Of a DNA stretch of 64,000 nt, positions 1 to 7,861 are shown in pieces. Origin of the DNA: Aquaspirillum sp. LM1 (GTDB taxonomy: Bacteria > Pseudomonadota > Gammaproteobacteria > Burkholderiales > Aquaspirillaceae); contig NZ_CP019509.1 in NCBI RefSeq assembly GCF_002002905.1, positions 3,510,001 to 3,574,000 of the forward strand, in the 5' to 3' direction. How positions within the stretch are numbered: the first letter of the stretch is position 1; each line of letters opens with the position of its first letter. Below the pieces are notes generated by a model. It ran no database searches, was not told the origin of the DNA, and saw only the letters and a program-made list of their open reading frames with translations. The position numbers and the translations under genes were made by a program.

Positions 1-298
1 CTGCTGCCGGCAAATGAACGCATCCAGACCGCCAGTGTGTTCGATGCCGCGCATCTGCCAGGGTGTTTTGCCCAAAACCCGAAGCATTTCGCTGCCAATG
101 TGACAACTTATCCAGACGGCAAACGCTGGCTATGGCACACTTTGCATTGCAGCATTCTGCCCGGCCCAGCCCGGTGCAGCAGACTGCGCCAAGGGCTCGC
201 AGGGGATGCGCCAGGCCGTACCACGCCAGGCATACCCGCCGCCCCGCGCCCGCACAGACGGGACACACTCATTCATATGGCGAGAGGGAAAGTGATCC
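1..298. other. No supported gene upstream of the first CDS
   Basis: One frame stays open on the plus strand, but its translation is rich in Pro, Arg and His, resembles no family I know and runs into the next gene out of frame. It looks like an upstream or intergenic region. The only clear signal is the purine-rich GAGAGGGAAAGTG just before the first gene. Confidence 0.4.
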
Positions 299-1090
299 AT
301 GCAGGTGGTCGATCAGGTGATCCAGACATTGCGCGACATTGCGCAAACCGAAGTCATGCCGCGCTTTTTACGGGTGGAGTCCACCCGTAAATCGGATGGC
401 ACCCTGTTCACCGAAGCCGACCTGGCCACCCAGCAGGCACTGGCGCGACGCCTGCCGGAGATTTTGCCCTACCCGGTGCTGGGTGAAGAAATGACGCCCG
501 ACGAACAACACGCGCTATGGGATGCCAACCCGGACGGGCTGTGGGTGGTCGATCCCATCGACGGCACCACCAACTTTATCCACGGCCTGCCCTACTTTGC
601 CATTTCCGTGGCGCTGATGCGCCAGGGCCGCAGCGAGCTGGGGGTGATTTACAACCCGGTGTCCAACGAAATGTTCTACGCCTGCCGGGGCAGCGGCGCC
701 TACATGAACGGCACCCGCCTGCCACTGAAACCCGCCCCGGCGCATATGGGCGATACCATTGCCGCCGTGGAAGTCAAATACCTGCGCAGCGGCAAGCTGG
801 GCACCCGGCTGACCAGCCTGGCCCCGTTTGGCAGCCAGCGCAGCCTGGGCGCTTCCACCATCGACTGGTGCTATCTGGCGGCAGGCCGCTACGACCTGTA
901 TCTGCACGGCGGCCAGCGGCTGTGGGACTACGCGGCGGGCATTGTGATTCTGGAAGAAGCCGGCGGCCAAGCGTGCACACTGGATAGCGACGATTACTGG
1001 CAAGGCCCGCTGTGGCACCGCTCGGCAGTGGCGGCGCTGGACCCGAATCTGTTTGAACAGTGGCGGCGCTGGGTGAGGAATAATCAGTAA
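299..1090 (+). CDS. Inositol-monophosphatase-family phosphatase
   Basis: This is a 263-residue Mg-dependent sugar/polyol phosphatase of the IMPase superfamily, close to the usual length. The metal-binding signatures are visible in order: GEE at residues 62-64, DPIDGTTNF at 85-93 and LWDYAAG at 208-214, whose Asp is the third metal ligand. The ATG is preceded by a GAGAGGG ribosome site, which fixes the start. The family includes SuhB, histidinol-phosphatases and CysQ; the sequence alone does not decide the substrate. The gene stands alone, convergent with the Fic gene, so its neighbours do not help. The fold is secure; the substrate is open. Confidence 0.85.
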   Translation: MQVVDQVIQTLRDIAQTEVMPRFLRVESTRKSDGTLFTEADLATQQALARRLPEILPYPVLGEEMTPDEQHALWDANPDGLWVVDPIDGTTNFIHGLPYFAISVALMRQGRSELGVIYNPVSNEMFYACRGSGAYMNGTRLPLKPAPAHMGDTIAAVEVKYLRSGKLGTRLTSLAPFGSQRSLGASTIDWCYLAAGRYDLYLHGGQRLWDYAAGIVILEEAGGQACTLDSDDYWQGPLWHRSAVAALDPNLFEQWRRWVRNNQ

Positions 1091-1132
1091 AGTTGGTTTT
1101 GAAGGCCACAGGCCGGTTTTGTCAACGCACAT

Positions 1133-2689
1133 TCACGCAGCGGATGCTCCGGGCACTTCAAATGCTGCTGCAATGCATGCGCAGATACTGGCAGCCACGC
1201 TGGCATTGGCCAGCACCGGAAACGCCTCTGCCAGCTTGTTGGAGATCTGGCCGCCATTGCCTTTAATTGACCGGATAATCCGGTCAATATCCTGGTTTGG
1301 CCCTTCGACAATCTCCTTGATGGCATTCCTGGCGTTATCCCATGCACGCAAAAGCCTGGCTTCTTCCCGCATTTCCAGCCGGATGGTCCTATCGATCAGT
1401 TCTGCCAAGTATTCTACATGCTGGGTCAGGTCGAGATAGCGCCAAGCGGGAAGGGCGTCATCGTAGTCGGTAAACATGAAATTTGACGAGATACGGTCAT
1501 CATACGTTCGGACCGGGCGCTTGAACGCATAGCATCCACTATACCGGGCCATAAATGGCCTGGAGAACCATTCCAGCACGGTATCGTACCTGGCCCGATC
1601 TTGAGGTTTGTGGGTGATGGTGGCCGAGATAGGCAGAATATAGGGTTTGGGCACAGCACCATCGCGGCGCAAGCTATCGTTAATCAAAAAGCGGTGAATT
1701 CTGCCGTTTCCATCAGCCAAAGGGTGGATGTACACAAACCCAAACGAAATAGCTGCCGCCCTGGCAATCGGTGAAGCCCCCTGGGTGTGCTCGATAAACA
1801 TTGCCATGCCACGAAGCATGGCATCAAGCGCATCCCAATGGGGCGCGATGTAGTGCACCACTTCTTGAAACCCGGAAGTTTCCCCCACAAAAACAGGAGA
1901 CTTCCTCAGCCCGAAATGGCTGAAGGTGGAGTTGTCGCCAATGATCTCCCGTTGCAGCTCGGTCAGCGCCTCCCGGTCGAGAGGAGACAGCAGCACCCCA
2001 CAGCGTCGTTCCATCACCGCCGCAAAACGCTGGATGCGATCAACCTTATCAGCCTCCCGTTCAATCTGAAAACTGGCCCGGCTTTCCTTGACGGTCAGCC
2101 AAACCGCGCTGCGCATCAAAATATCCGTGCCGTATTCAGCCTGCAGCGCATCCAGTTGCTTGGCGCAATCGTAGCGCTCCGCCTCAATCACCGCCTGGGT
2201 ACGGCGGATTGTGGGGCAAAAGTCGCGACTGCCGGGCAGGTTGTTGCGCACTCGCCAGCGCGGGTGGTTCTCAGGCCGGGTGCGCGTCAGGCTGGTGTCG
2301 GGGTTGATGGCATGCACATAATTCCCGCCAGTAACCGCCTTGACCCCACCCAGCTCCCGACCCATGAGCCATTCCCAGAGAAAACCCACGCGGCGAGCGT
2401 ATTGCCCGGTGCGCTCACGGTTCATCCAGTCGGCAATATCCATTTCCGGCACCCGGGCAAAGAGGCGGGACAGAAACTCCAGATGCACACCTTCGTGCTT
2501 GATCGCAAAGGTCAGGTGTGCGGTCAGGGTGTCTTCCGGACGCATGTTTGCCGTGTAAATTTCACGGGTAATGTGATCGTTGTGGATTGTTCGTCGCGAG
2601 GGGCCGATTTCGCTGGTCACCGGCGGGGCTTGCACGGTGTCGATGCCGTAGCGCGCGGCCAGCCACTTGTAGCCGATCCAGTCCGCCAT
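1133..2689 (-). CDS. Fic family protein (putative AMP-transferase)
   Basis: This is a 518-residue Fic/DOC protein. The catalytic loop HPLADGNGRIHR lies at residues 322-333 and matches the HPFx(D/E)GNGRxxR signature, with Phe replaced by Leu. Family members transfer AMP or another phosphate-containing group to hydroxyl side chains of target proteins. About 115 residues upstream, SFQIER at 206-211 has the shape of the inhibitory SxxxE(G/N) helix: the regulatory Glu (E210) is present but Arg follows it. If this is the inhibitory helix, the protein carries its own brake rather than relying on a separate antitoxin. GGGAGGGGC precedes the ATG. No partner gene is adjacent. The target is unknown. Confidence 0.87.
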   Translation of the reverse strand: MADWIGYKWLAARYGIDTVQAPPVTSEIGPSRRTIHNDHITREIYTANMRPEDTLTAHLTFAIKHEGVHLEFLSRLFARVPEMDIADWMNRERTGQYARRVGFLWEWLMGRELGGVKAVTGGNYVHAINPDTSLTRTRPENHPRWRVRNNLPGSRDFCPTIRRTQAVIEAERYDCAKQLDALQAEYGTDILMRSAVWLTVKESRASFQIEREADKVDRIQRFAAVMERRCGVLLSPLDREALTELQREIIGDNSTFSHFGLRKSPVFVGETSGFQEVVHYIAPHWDALDAMLRGMAMFIEHTQGASPIARAAAISFGFVYIHPLADGNGRIHRFLINDSLRRDGAVPKPYILPISATITHKPQDRARYDTVLEWFSRPFMARYSGCYAFKRPVRTYDDRISSNFMFTDYDDALPAWRYLDLTQHVEYLAELIDRTIRLEMREEARLLRAWDNARNAIKEIVEGPNQDIDRIIRSIKGNGGQISNKLAEAFPVLANASVAASICACIAAAFEVPGASAA

Positions 2690-2850
2690 GCCCCTCCCTG
2701 TGCAAAAACGATTAAATCGATGTAATTTTGTTTACAGAATGCGCATCATCAATAAAAACCATTAAAAACGCGTGGTAAAAAGCACAACCCAGCACACTCA
2801 ACAGCCAGAGATCCCCGCCCGTGCGGGGATAACCGTTTTTTCAGCGCGTC

Positions 2851-3312
2851 TTACCGCAATTGCGCAAACGCGTCCCGGGCAAAGGTTTTCTCGCAGTACT
2901 TGCACTTGAGCCGCACTTCGCCATCTTTCTCGCTCACCCGAAACGATGTTTCCACCGGCTCGGTGGCGGTGATGCAGTTGCTGTTCGGGCAGCTGAGCAT
3001 GCCGTCCACCGTTTCCGGCACGCCCAGCGACAGCTTGGTTTCCACCTTGAAATCCTTGATCACATTCACCGTGGCGTTAGGGGCAAACAGCGCCAGCTGG
3101 TTGGCTTGTTCCTTGGTGAAGGTGATGTTTTCCACCTTGATCAGGTCTTTTTTACCCGTGCGGCGGCTGGGCAGGTTAAAGCCGATATAAATGCGCTCGC
3201 CGCTTTCCGACATGCGGAACAGCTTGAGAATGCGCCGGCCCTGACCGGCGGGGATATGGTCGATTACCGTGCCGTTTTCCAGCGCTTCCACCTTGAGCGT
3301 GTGTTCCATCAT
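2851..3312 (-). CDS. pyrI: Aspartate carbamoyltransferase regulatory subunit
   Basis: This is the 153-residue regulatory chain that binds nucleotide effectors and assembles with PyrB into allosteric ATCase in pyrimidine synthesis. The N-terminal nucleotide-binding region includes the segment IPAGQGRRILKLF. The C-terminal zinc domain has the four-Cys pattern CPNSNC followed by CKYC. The length equals that of enterobacterial PyrI. It lies 15 bp downstream of pyrB with its own GGAGAAAACGCG ribosome site, which favours the first of two adjacent ATG codons. It is co-transcribed with pyrB and therefore subject to the leader attenuator described upstream. Confidence 0.96.
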   Translation of the reverse strand: MMEHTLKVEALENGTVIDHIPAGQGRRILKLFRMSESGERIYIGFNLPSRRTGKKDLIKVENITFTKEQANQLALFAPNATVNVIKDFKVETKLSLGVPETVDGMLSCPNSNCITATEPVETSFRVSEKDGEVRLKCKYCEKTFARDAFAQLR

Positions 3313-3327
3313 CGCGTTTTCTCCGAC

Positions 3328-4251
3328 TTACAGGGTTTCGTTCAGCACCAGCGCCAGCAGGGCCTGGCGGGCAAATACGCCGTTTTGCGCCTGCTGGAAA
3401 TAGTAGGCATACGGGGTGGCGTCCACATCGGTGGCAATTTCGTCAATGCGTGGCAGCGGGTGCAGCACCTTCAGATTGGGCTTGGCCCCTTCCAGCATGC
3501 TGGCGTCCAGCTTGTACTTGGATTTCAGGTGCTGGAATTCGGTTTCTTCAAAACGCTCTTTCTGCACCCGGGTCATGTACAGAATATCCAGCTCCGACAC
3601 CACTTCCTCGATGGTTTCCACCAGCTGATACTGAATACCGTGGGCATCCAGCTGCTCGCAGATATAGTCCGGCATGGCCAACGCCTCGGGGGCGATAAAG
3701 TAGAACTTGCAGTTGAACAGCGCCAGCGCCTGCGCCAGCGAATGCACGGTGCGGCCATATTTCAGATCACCGACAAACGCCAGGGTCAGGCCGTCGAGCT
3801 TGCCCTGGGTTTCGTGGATGGTGAACAGATCCAGCAGGGTTTGCGACGGATGCTGGTTGGAGCCATCGCCGCCATTGATCACTGGCACGCTGGAGCATTC
3901 CGACGCCAGCCGCGCCGCGCCGTCTTTCGGGTGGCGCATCACAAAGGCATCCACATACGAGGAGATGATGCGCACCGAATCGGCCATGGTTTCGCCTTTT
4001 TTCGCCAGCGAGGTGTTCCCGCCATCGTCAAAGCCAATCACCGTGCCACCCAGACGCTGCACGGCGGTTTCAAACGACAGCCGGGTGCGGGTGGACGCTT
4101 CAAAAAAGCAGCTGGCCACCACTTTGTCCTTGAGCAAATCAGTGCGTGGCGTGCGCTTGAGCTGTTGGGCAGTGGCAATCACGGTTTCCAGGTCGTGCCG
4201 GGTCAGGTCGGCAATGGAAATCACATGTCGCTGGTACAGGGGATTGCTCAT
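3328..4251 (-). CDS. pyrB: Aspartate carbamoyltransferase catalytic subunit
   Basis: This 307-residue catalytic chain condenses carbamoyl phosphate with aspartate, the committed step of pyrimidine biosynthesis in the cytosol. The carbamoyl-phosphate loop STRTR is at residues 53-57, and [10 protein letters not shown] and PLPR motifs follow as expected for the family. The length is that of the class B enzyme that works with PyrI, and pyrI follows at once. A promoter, a 14-codon leader ORF and a Rho-independent terminator lie in the roughly 180 nt upstream, so transcription is probably attenuated. Confidence 0.97.
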   Translation of the reverse strand: MSNPLYQRHVISIADLTRHDLETVIATAQQLKRTPRTDLLKDKVVASCFFEASTRTRLSFETAVQRLGGTVIGFDDGGNTSLAKKGETMADSVRIISSYVDAFVMRHPKDGAARLASECSSVPVINGGDGSNQHPSQTLLDLFTIHETQGKLDGLTLAFVGDLKYGRTVHSLAQALALFNCKFYFIAPEALAMPDYICEQLDAHGIQYQLVETIEEVVSELDILYMTRVQKERFEETEFQHLKSKYKLDASMLEGAKPNLKVLHPLPRIDEIATDVDATPYAYYFQQAQNGVFARQALLALVLNETL

Positions 4252-4317
4252 TTCGGGATCCTTGGATCAACGGTTGGCGCAAAACGGCGGCAGCAGTCGC
4301 CGGCAGGCTGCGGGGCG

Positions 4318-4344
4318 AAAAAAAGCCCCTGCTGCAAGAGGGGC
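4318..4344 (-). terminator. Intrinsic terminator in the pyrB leader (attenuator)
   Basis: On the minus strand a GCCCCT...AGGGGC stem (4325-4330 with 4339-4344) is followed by seven T residues (4324-4318), then about 66 nt to the pyrB start. It lies between a sigma-70-like promoter and the gene, so it would end most transcripts before pyrBI unless it is prevented from folding. Confidence 0.8.
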
Positions 4345-4352
4345 GTTCCGGA

Positions 4353-4397
4353 TCAGGCACCGCGCATGGCAGGCAGATCACGCTGGGCAACACACAT
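4353..4397 (-). CDS. Putative pyrBI leader peptide (14 aa)
   Basis: A 14-codon reading frame, MCVAQRDLPAMRGA, starts with ATG 8 nt after GGAG. Its TGA stop lies 8 nt before the first stem base of the terminator. A ribosome reaching that stop would cover the 5' arm of the terminator stem, so translation of the leader could be coupled to readthrough into pyrB. This parallels the pyrL leader of enteric bacteria in position but not in length or sequence. No database family would be recognised at this size, so the coding call rests on the ribosome site and placement. Confidence 0.5.
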   Translation of the reverse strand: MCVAQRDLPAMRGA

Positions 4398-4426
4398 GGC
4401 GCAGGCTCCGGACGGTTGATACCGGC

Positions 4427-4455
4427 ATTATACCCTTGCCGGGGACAGTTATGCA
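4427..4455 (-). promoter_or_regulatory. Candidate pyrBI promoter
   Basis: A perfect TATAAT (-10) on the minus strand occupies 4432-4427. A weak -35 (TGCATA, three of six matches) sits 17 bp away at 4455-4450. Transcription would start near 4420 and give a leader of about 170 nt containing the small ORF and the terminator. Confidence 0.6.
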
Positions 4456-4480
4456 CCGCGACACCCCACGCAGCGCACAG

Positions 4481-4515
4481 AAAAAAAGAGCCCGCCCGGT
4501 GGTTTGCCGCACCGG
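4481..4515 (-). terminator. Probable terminator of the upstream glycosyltransferase gene
   Basis: The stem CCGGTG/CACCGG (4515-4510 with 4501-4496, minus strand) is followed after 8 nt by a run of seven T (4487-4481). It lies just downstream of the stop codon at 4538 and upstream of the pyr promoter, separating the two units. Confidence 0.55.
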
Positions 4516-4537
4516 CCTGCGCGCCGCTTAAAGACAA

Positions 4538-5737
4538 TTACAAGGGCTTGGCCTGAATCGGCCTGAAGCCAGTGACCCCGGATTTCACCTCGCCCTGCAA
4601 GGCGGTCCAGCGATCCACCACCAGCGCAGCCATGCGCTGGCGAAACACCGCAATGGCAAAGCGCTCGGCATTTTGCCGGCAGGCGGCGGCAGTGATGCGC
4701 CCGGCCTGCTGCTCGAACAGCGCCACCGCCGCCTGCAACGCGGCTGGCGTCTGCTCGTCAAACAACACCCCGGTGGGGTTGCTTTGCTGTAGCCCGCGCA
4801 CGGTTTCCGCCGCGCCGCCCCGGCCAAAGGCAATCACCGGCGTGCCGCACGCCTGCGCCTCAACCGGGGCAATGCCAAAGTCTTCCAGCGCAGCAAACAC
4901 AAACGCCCGCGCCGTTTGCAAATGCCCACGCATCACCTCAAATGGCTGATGGCCCAGCACCTGCACATTGCTGCCCGCTTTGGCGCGCACCTTGGCCAGG
5001 TCTGGCCCGTCACCAATCACAATCAGCTGCTTGTCCGGCATGGCGCTGAACGCCTCGACAATCAACTCCACCCGCTTGTACGGCACCAGGCGCGACACGG
5101 TGACATACGCCGGCCCGCGCGGCGTCTGGCCGGGGGTAAATGCCGCCAGATCGACCGGCGGATAAATCACCTCGGCCTCACGCCGGTAAGCCTTGCGCAC
5201 CCGACGGCCAATAAACGCCGAATTGGCCACAAACTGATCCACCCCATTGGCCGTGCGCACGTCCCACAGCCGCAGCTTGTGCAGCAGCCAGCGGGTAAGC
5301 GCGCCCTTCATGCCGCGATCCATCCCCGCCTCGTGCAGATACTGGTGCTGCATGTCCCAGGCGTAGCGCAGCGGCGAATGCACATAGCTGACATGCAACT
5401 GGTCCGGCCCGGTCAACACCCCCTTGGCCACCGCGTGGCTGCTGGAAATCACAATATCAAAGCCACTGACATCCAGCTGCTCGATAGCCAGCGGCATCAG
5501 CGGCAGGTAATGGCGAAAGTAGCGCCGCGCCAGCGGCAGACGCTGGATAAAGCTGGTGTGTACCGGCTTGCCCTGCAAAAACCCGCGCGACGCCTCTGGC
5601 ACAAAATCCACCACGGCAAACACCTCGGCCTGCGGGAAGGTCAGCAGCAGTTGTTCCAGCACCCGCTCGGCACCGGCGTAGTCCTGCAGCCAGTCAGCAA
5701 CAATGGCAATGCGCGGGGCAGAAGGCGTGGGGGGCAT
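4538..5737 (-). CDS. Glycosyltransferase, GT4 type
   Basis: This 399-residue GT-B fold enzyme has the N-terminal acceptor half starting with IAIVADWLQDYAGAERV and the C-terminal nucleotide-sugar half with YVTVSRLVPYKRVELIVEAF and the donor-binding EDFGIAPVEAQACG (Ex7E-like) motif. The architecture is that of retaining family 4 enzymes such as mannosyl- or rhamnosyltransferases for surface polysaccharides. It has no signal peptide and would act at the cytoplasmic face of the inner membrane. No polysaccharide genes adjoin it. The sugar cannot be told. Confidence 0.85.
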   Translation of the reverse strand: MPPTPSAPRIAIVADWLQDYAGAERVLEQLLLTFPQAEVFAVVDFVPEASRGFLQGKPVHTSFIQRLPLARRYFRHYLPLMPLAIEQLDVSGFDIVISSSHAVAKGVLTGPDQLHVSYVHSPLRYAWDMQHQYLHEAGMDRGMKGALTRWLLHKLRLWDVRTANGVDQFVANSAFIGRRVRKAYRREAEVIYPPVDLAAFTPGQTPRGPAYVTVSRLVPYKRVELIVEAFSAMPDKQLIVIGDGPDLAKVRAKAGSNVQVLGHQPFEVMRGHLQTARAFVFAALEDFGIAPVEAQACGTPVIAFGRGGAAETVRGLQQSNPTGVLFDEQTPAALQAAVALFEQQAGRITAAACRQNAERFAIAVFRQRMAALVVDRWTALQGEVKSGVTGFRPIQAKPL

Positions 5738-6134
5738 GGGGCATCCTTGGCAGGGTTGGCTGGGCAGCCGGGAAAGAGATTATCGCGCGTTTATGACGGT
5801 TTTGGCTGCCCGGCGGCAGGCAAGGCTTATCTGTAATTAATACAGAATTTTTTACACCGCACAAAACCCGCCAGAAAACCCCACCAAACCCGCCCATGTT
5901 GGGGAATCCCCGTCAGGCAACGCCGACAGGGCAAGTTGTCCGGCTTGTAGGGCGTCACACCGGGTGTACGGGTCAGAACATCCTTCTTTGGCTTAAGTCG
6001 GGTTTAAGTCACCCACCCGCATAATGGCCACATGCTCCCCCTGCAACCAGCCACTGCCGCCCCAATACGGCAAAGTGCCCCGACCCCCTGGCCTGGGTTG
6101 GATGCCAACCGCTTCCGCCATTGAAAGGGCCACC
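5738..6134. other. Intergenic region between divergent genes, 397 bp
   Basis: This stretch separates the minus-strand glycosyltransferase from the plus-strand chemoreceptor and must hold both promoters. I see no convincing -35/-10 pair, RNA gene or mobile element. An upstream ATG at 6024 is in frame with the chemoreceptor, but its extension does not look like protein sequence of the family. Confidence 0.5.
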
Positions 6135-7760
6135 ATGTCGATGTTTTCTCAACTGCGCAGCACCCTGATGTTGTTTGCCGCCAGCCTGTGCCTGCTGGTG
6201 GCGCTGGCCGGTGGCGTGGGCCTGTATGGCACCCGGCTGAACCATGCGCACTTTGACCAGCTGCAAACCCACCGCGCGGTGGCCGAGCAGATTACCGCCA
6301 TCAACTACAAAGTGTTTGATTCACGCCTGCATATTGCCCTGGCGCTGAGTGACCGCACACCAGAGCGCCAGAGCAAGGAAGCCGAAGTGATCGGCAAGAA
6401 CCTGCAAAACCTGCGCCAGAGCAGCCAGGCCCTGGCGGCGCTGCCACTGCCCGCCGAGCTGGCCCAGCCAGTGCAGCAGTTCATGGCCGTGGTCAATGCA
6501 TTTTCCGACGCCTACCTGAGCCCGGCGCAAACCGCCATGCAGCGCGGCGACGTGGCCGCGCTGGAGCATCTGCTCACCAGCCAGGAAGAACGCTTCTACA
6601 CCCCCATCAAGCAGGGCCGCGAAGGCATCCAGCACGCCCAGCACACCGCCGCGCTGGCACTGGCCGAATCCGCCACCGCCACCGAACGCACCGCCCAGCA
6701 GCTGGGGCTGGTGGCCATGGCCGGCGCGCTGGGGCTGGCCTTGTGGTTCAGCATCCGCACTGTGCGCCGGCTTAACCGCCAGCTGGGCGCGCTGACCCAC
6801 ACCATGTCCCGGCTGGAACAGCACCGCGACCTGAGCAGCCGCACCGCGCTGGATGGCCAGGACGAGCTGTCCAGCCTGGGCCAGGGCCTGGACGCCGTAC
6901 AAACCAGCCTGGGCAGCGTATTACGCCAGGTTAACCAGCACGCCAGCGAAGCCCAGCAGGCCGGCAGCGTGCTGCTGGAAGAAGCCAGCCAGGCCGAGGC
7001 CATTGTACTGCGGCAAAATCAATCCATCGACGACGCCATGCAGGCGCTGCAACAGGTGGTAGCACAAACCCACACCCTGGCCACCCAGTTTGACTACACC
7101 GTGCGCCTGGCCGGCGACAGCGAGGCCGAAGGCGCACAAGGTGCGCGCATGGTCAGCGACGTGGTGGACACCATGACGGAAATTGCCAGCCGGGTGGGCG
7201 CCTCCAGCGAGGACATCCGCCAGCTGGGCGCACAATCGGCGCAGGTGGACCAGATTGTGGCCACCATTCAGGAAATCACCGCGCAAACCAATCTGCTGGC
7301 GCTGAACGCCGCCATCGAAGCTGCCCGCGCCGGCGAATCCGGACGCGGCTTTGCCGTGGTGGCCGACGAAGTGCGCCGGCTGGCCGAACGCACCCAGGTG
7401 GCCACGCTGGAAATTCAGCACACCCTGGGCAATATCCGCCACGAAACCGAACAGGCCGCCGAAAACATGGGCATCAGCCAGGCCAAGGTGGAAGAAGGCA
7501 TGGCCCGCGCCGGCATCGCCGCCCAGGCCATTGTCGGCGTGCGCGAACGGCTGGGCAGCATCCACAGCAGCATTCACCAGATCAACCAGGCCATCCGCGC
7601 CCAGGAACACGCCAGCGACGCCGTGGCCGCCAGCATGCATCACGCAGTGGACGCCTCTGCCCAGGTAGCCGCCCGCGCCCAGGCCACCCGCCAAGCCGCC
7701 GACCAGGTGCGCACGCTGGGCGGGCGGCTGCATGATGAAGTGGGGCGGTTTGTGTTGTGA
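6135..7760 (+). CDS. Methyl-accepting chemotaxis protein
   Basis: This 541-residue transmembrane chemoreceptor feeds the CheA-CheW pathway. TM1 spans about residues 8-31, a short periplasmic four-helix-type sensor follows, TM2 ([16 protein letters not shown]) lies around 188-206, and then come a HAMP linker and a long cytoplasmic coiled coil. The signalling tip [20 protein letters not shown] lies near residues 384-403. I chose the ATG at 6135 because TM1 follows at once and AAAGGG precedes it; an in-frame ATG 37 codons upstream adds non-family sequence. No che genes adjoin it, and the ligand is unknown. Confidence 0.92.
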   Translation: MSMFSQLRSTLMLFAASLCLLVALAGGVGLYGTRLNHAHFDQLQTHRAVAEQITAINYKVFDSRLHIALALSDRTPERQSKEAEVIGKNLQNLRQSSQALAALPLPAELAQPVQQFMAVVNAFSDAYLSPAQTAMQRGDVAALEHLLTSQEERFYTPIKQGREGIQHAQHTAALALAESATATERTAQQLGLVAMAGALGLALWFSIRTVRRLNRQLGALTHTMSRLEQHRDLSSRTALDGQDELSSLGQGLDAVQTSLGSVLRQVNQHASEAQQAGSVLLEEASQAEAIVLRQNQSIDDAMQALQQVVAQTHTLATQFDYTVRLAGDSEAEGAQGARMVSDVVDTMTEIASRVGASSEDIRQLGAQSAQVDQIVATIQEITAQTNLLALNAAIEAARAGESGRGFAVVADEVRRLAERTQVATLEIQHTLGNIRHETEQAAENMGISQAKVEEGMARAGIAAQAIVGVRERLGSIHSSIHQINQAIRAQEHASDAVAASMHHAVDASAQVAARAQATRQAADQVRTLGGRLHDEVGRFVL

Positions 7761-7778
7761 GCGTCAGCACACAGGCTA

Positions 7779-7805
7779 TTCACATAGCATCGCCCACCCT
7801 ATAAT
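7779..7805 (+). promoter_or_regulatory. Candidate promoter of the KAP-WD40 gene
   Basis: TTCACA (7779-7784) and a perfect TATAAT (7800-7805) are separated by 15 bp, 57 bp before the start codon. The spacing is a little short for sigma-70, but both hexamers are good. Confidence 0.55.
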
Positions 7806-7861
7806 CCCCGGTTCAGCCAGGCGCAGCAATCACACGCGCCGGCAGACCCTGGGAGCAGACG

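Noticed and set aside
2811..2841. GC-rich hairpin followed by TTTTTT after pyrI, as its terminator
   Set aside because: The T run lies on the plus strand, opposite to pyrI and Fic transcription. On the minus strand the A run precedes the stem, so it does not fit as their terminator.
2860..4419. Open frame of 519 codons on the plus strand
   Set aside because: It mirrors pyrI and pyrB on the other strand, is rich in His/Gln/Arg/Val from reversed codons and has no family motif.
4139..4537. 132-codon minus-strand frame as pyrBI leader peptide
   Set aside because: It starts upstream of the TATAAT promoter and runs into pyrB out of frame. The 14-codon ORF with its own ribosome site fits the leader better.
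5838..6134. c-di-GMP (GEMM) riboswitch before the chemoreceptor gene
   Set aside because: CAGGCAACGCC looked suggestive, but the conserved GEMM core and second helix are absent.
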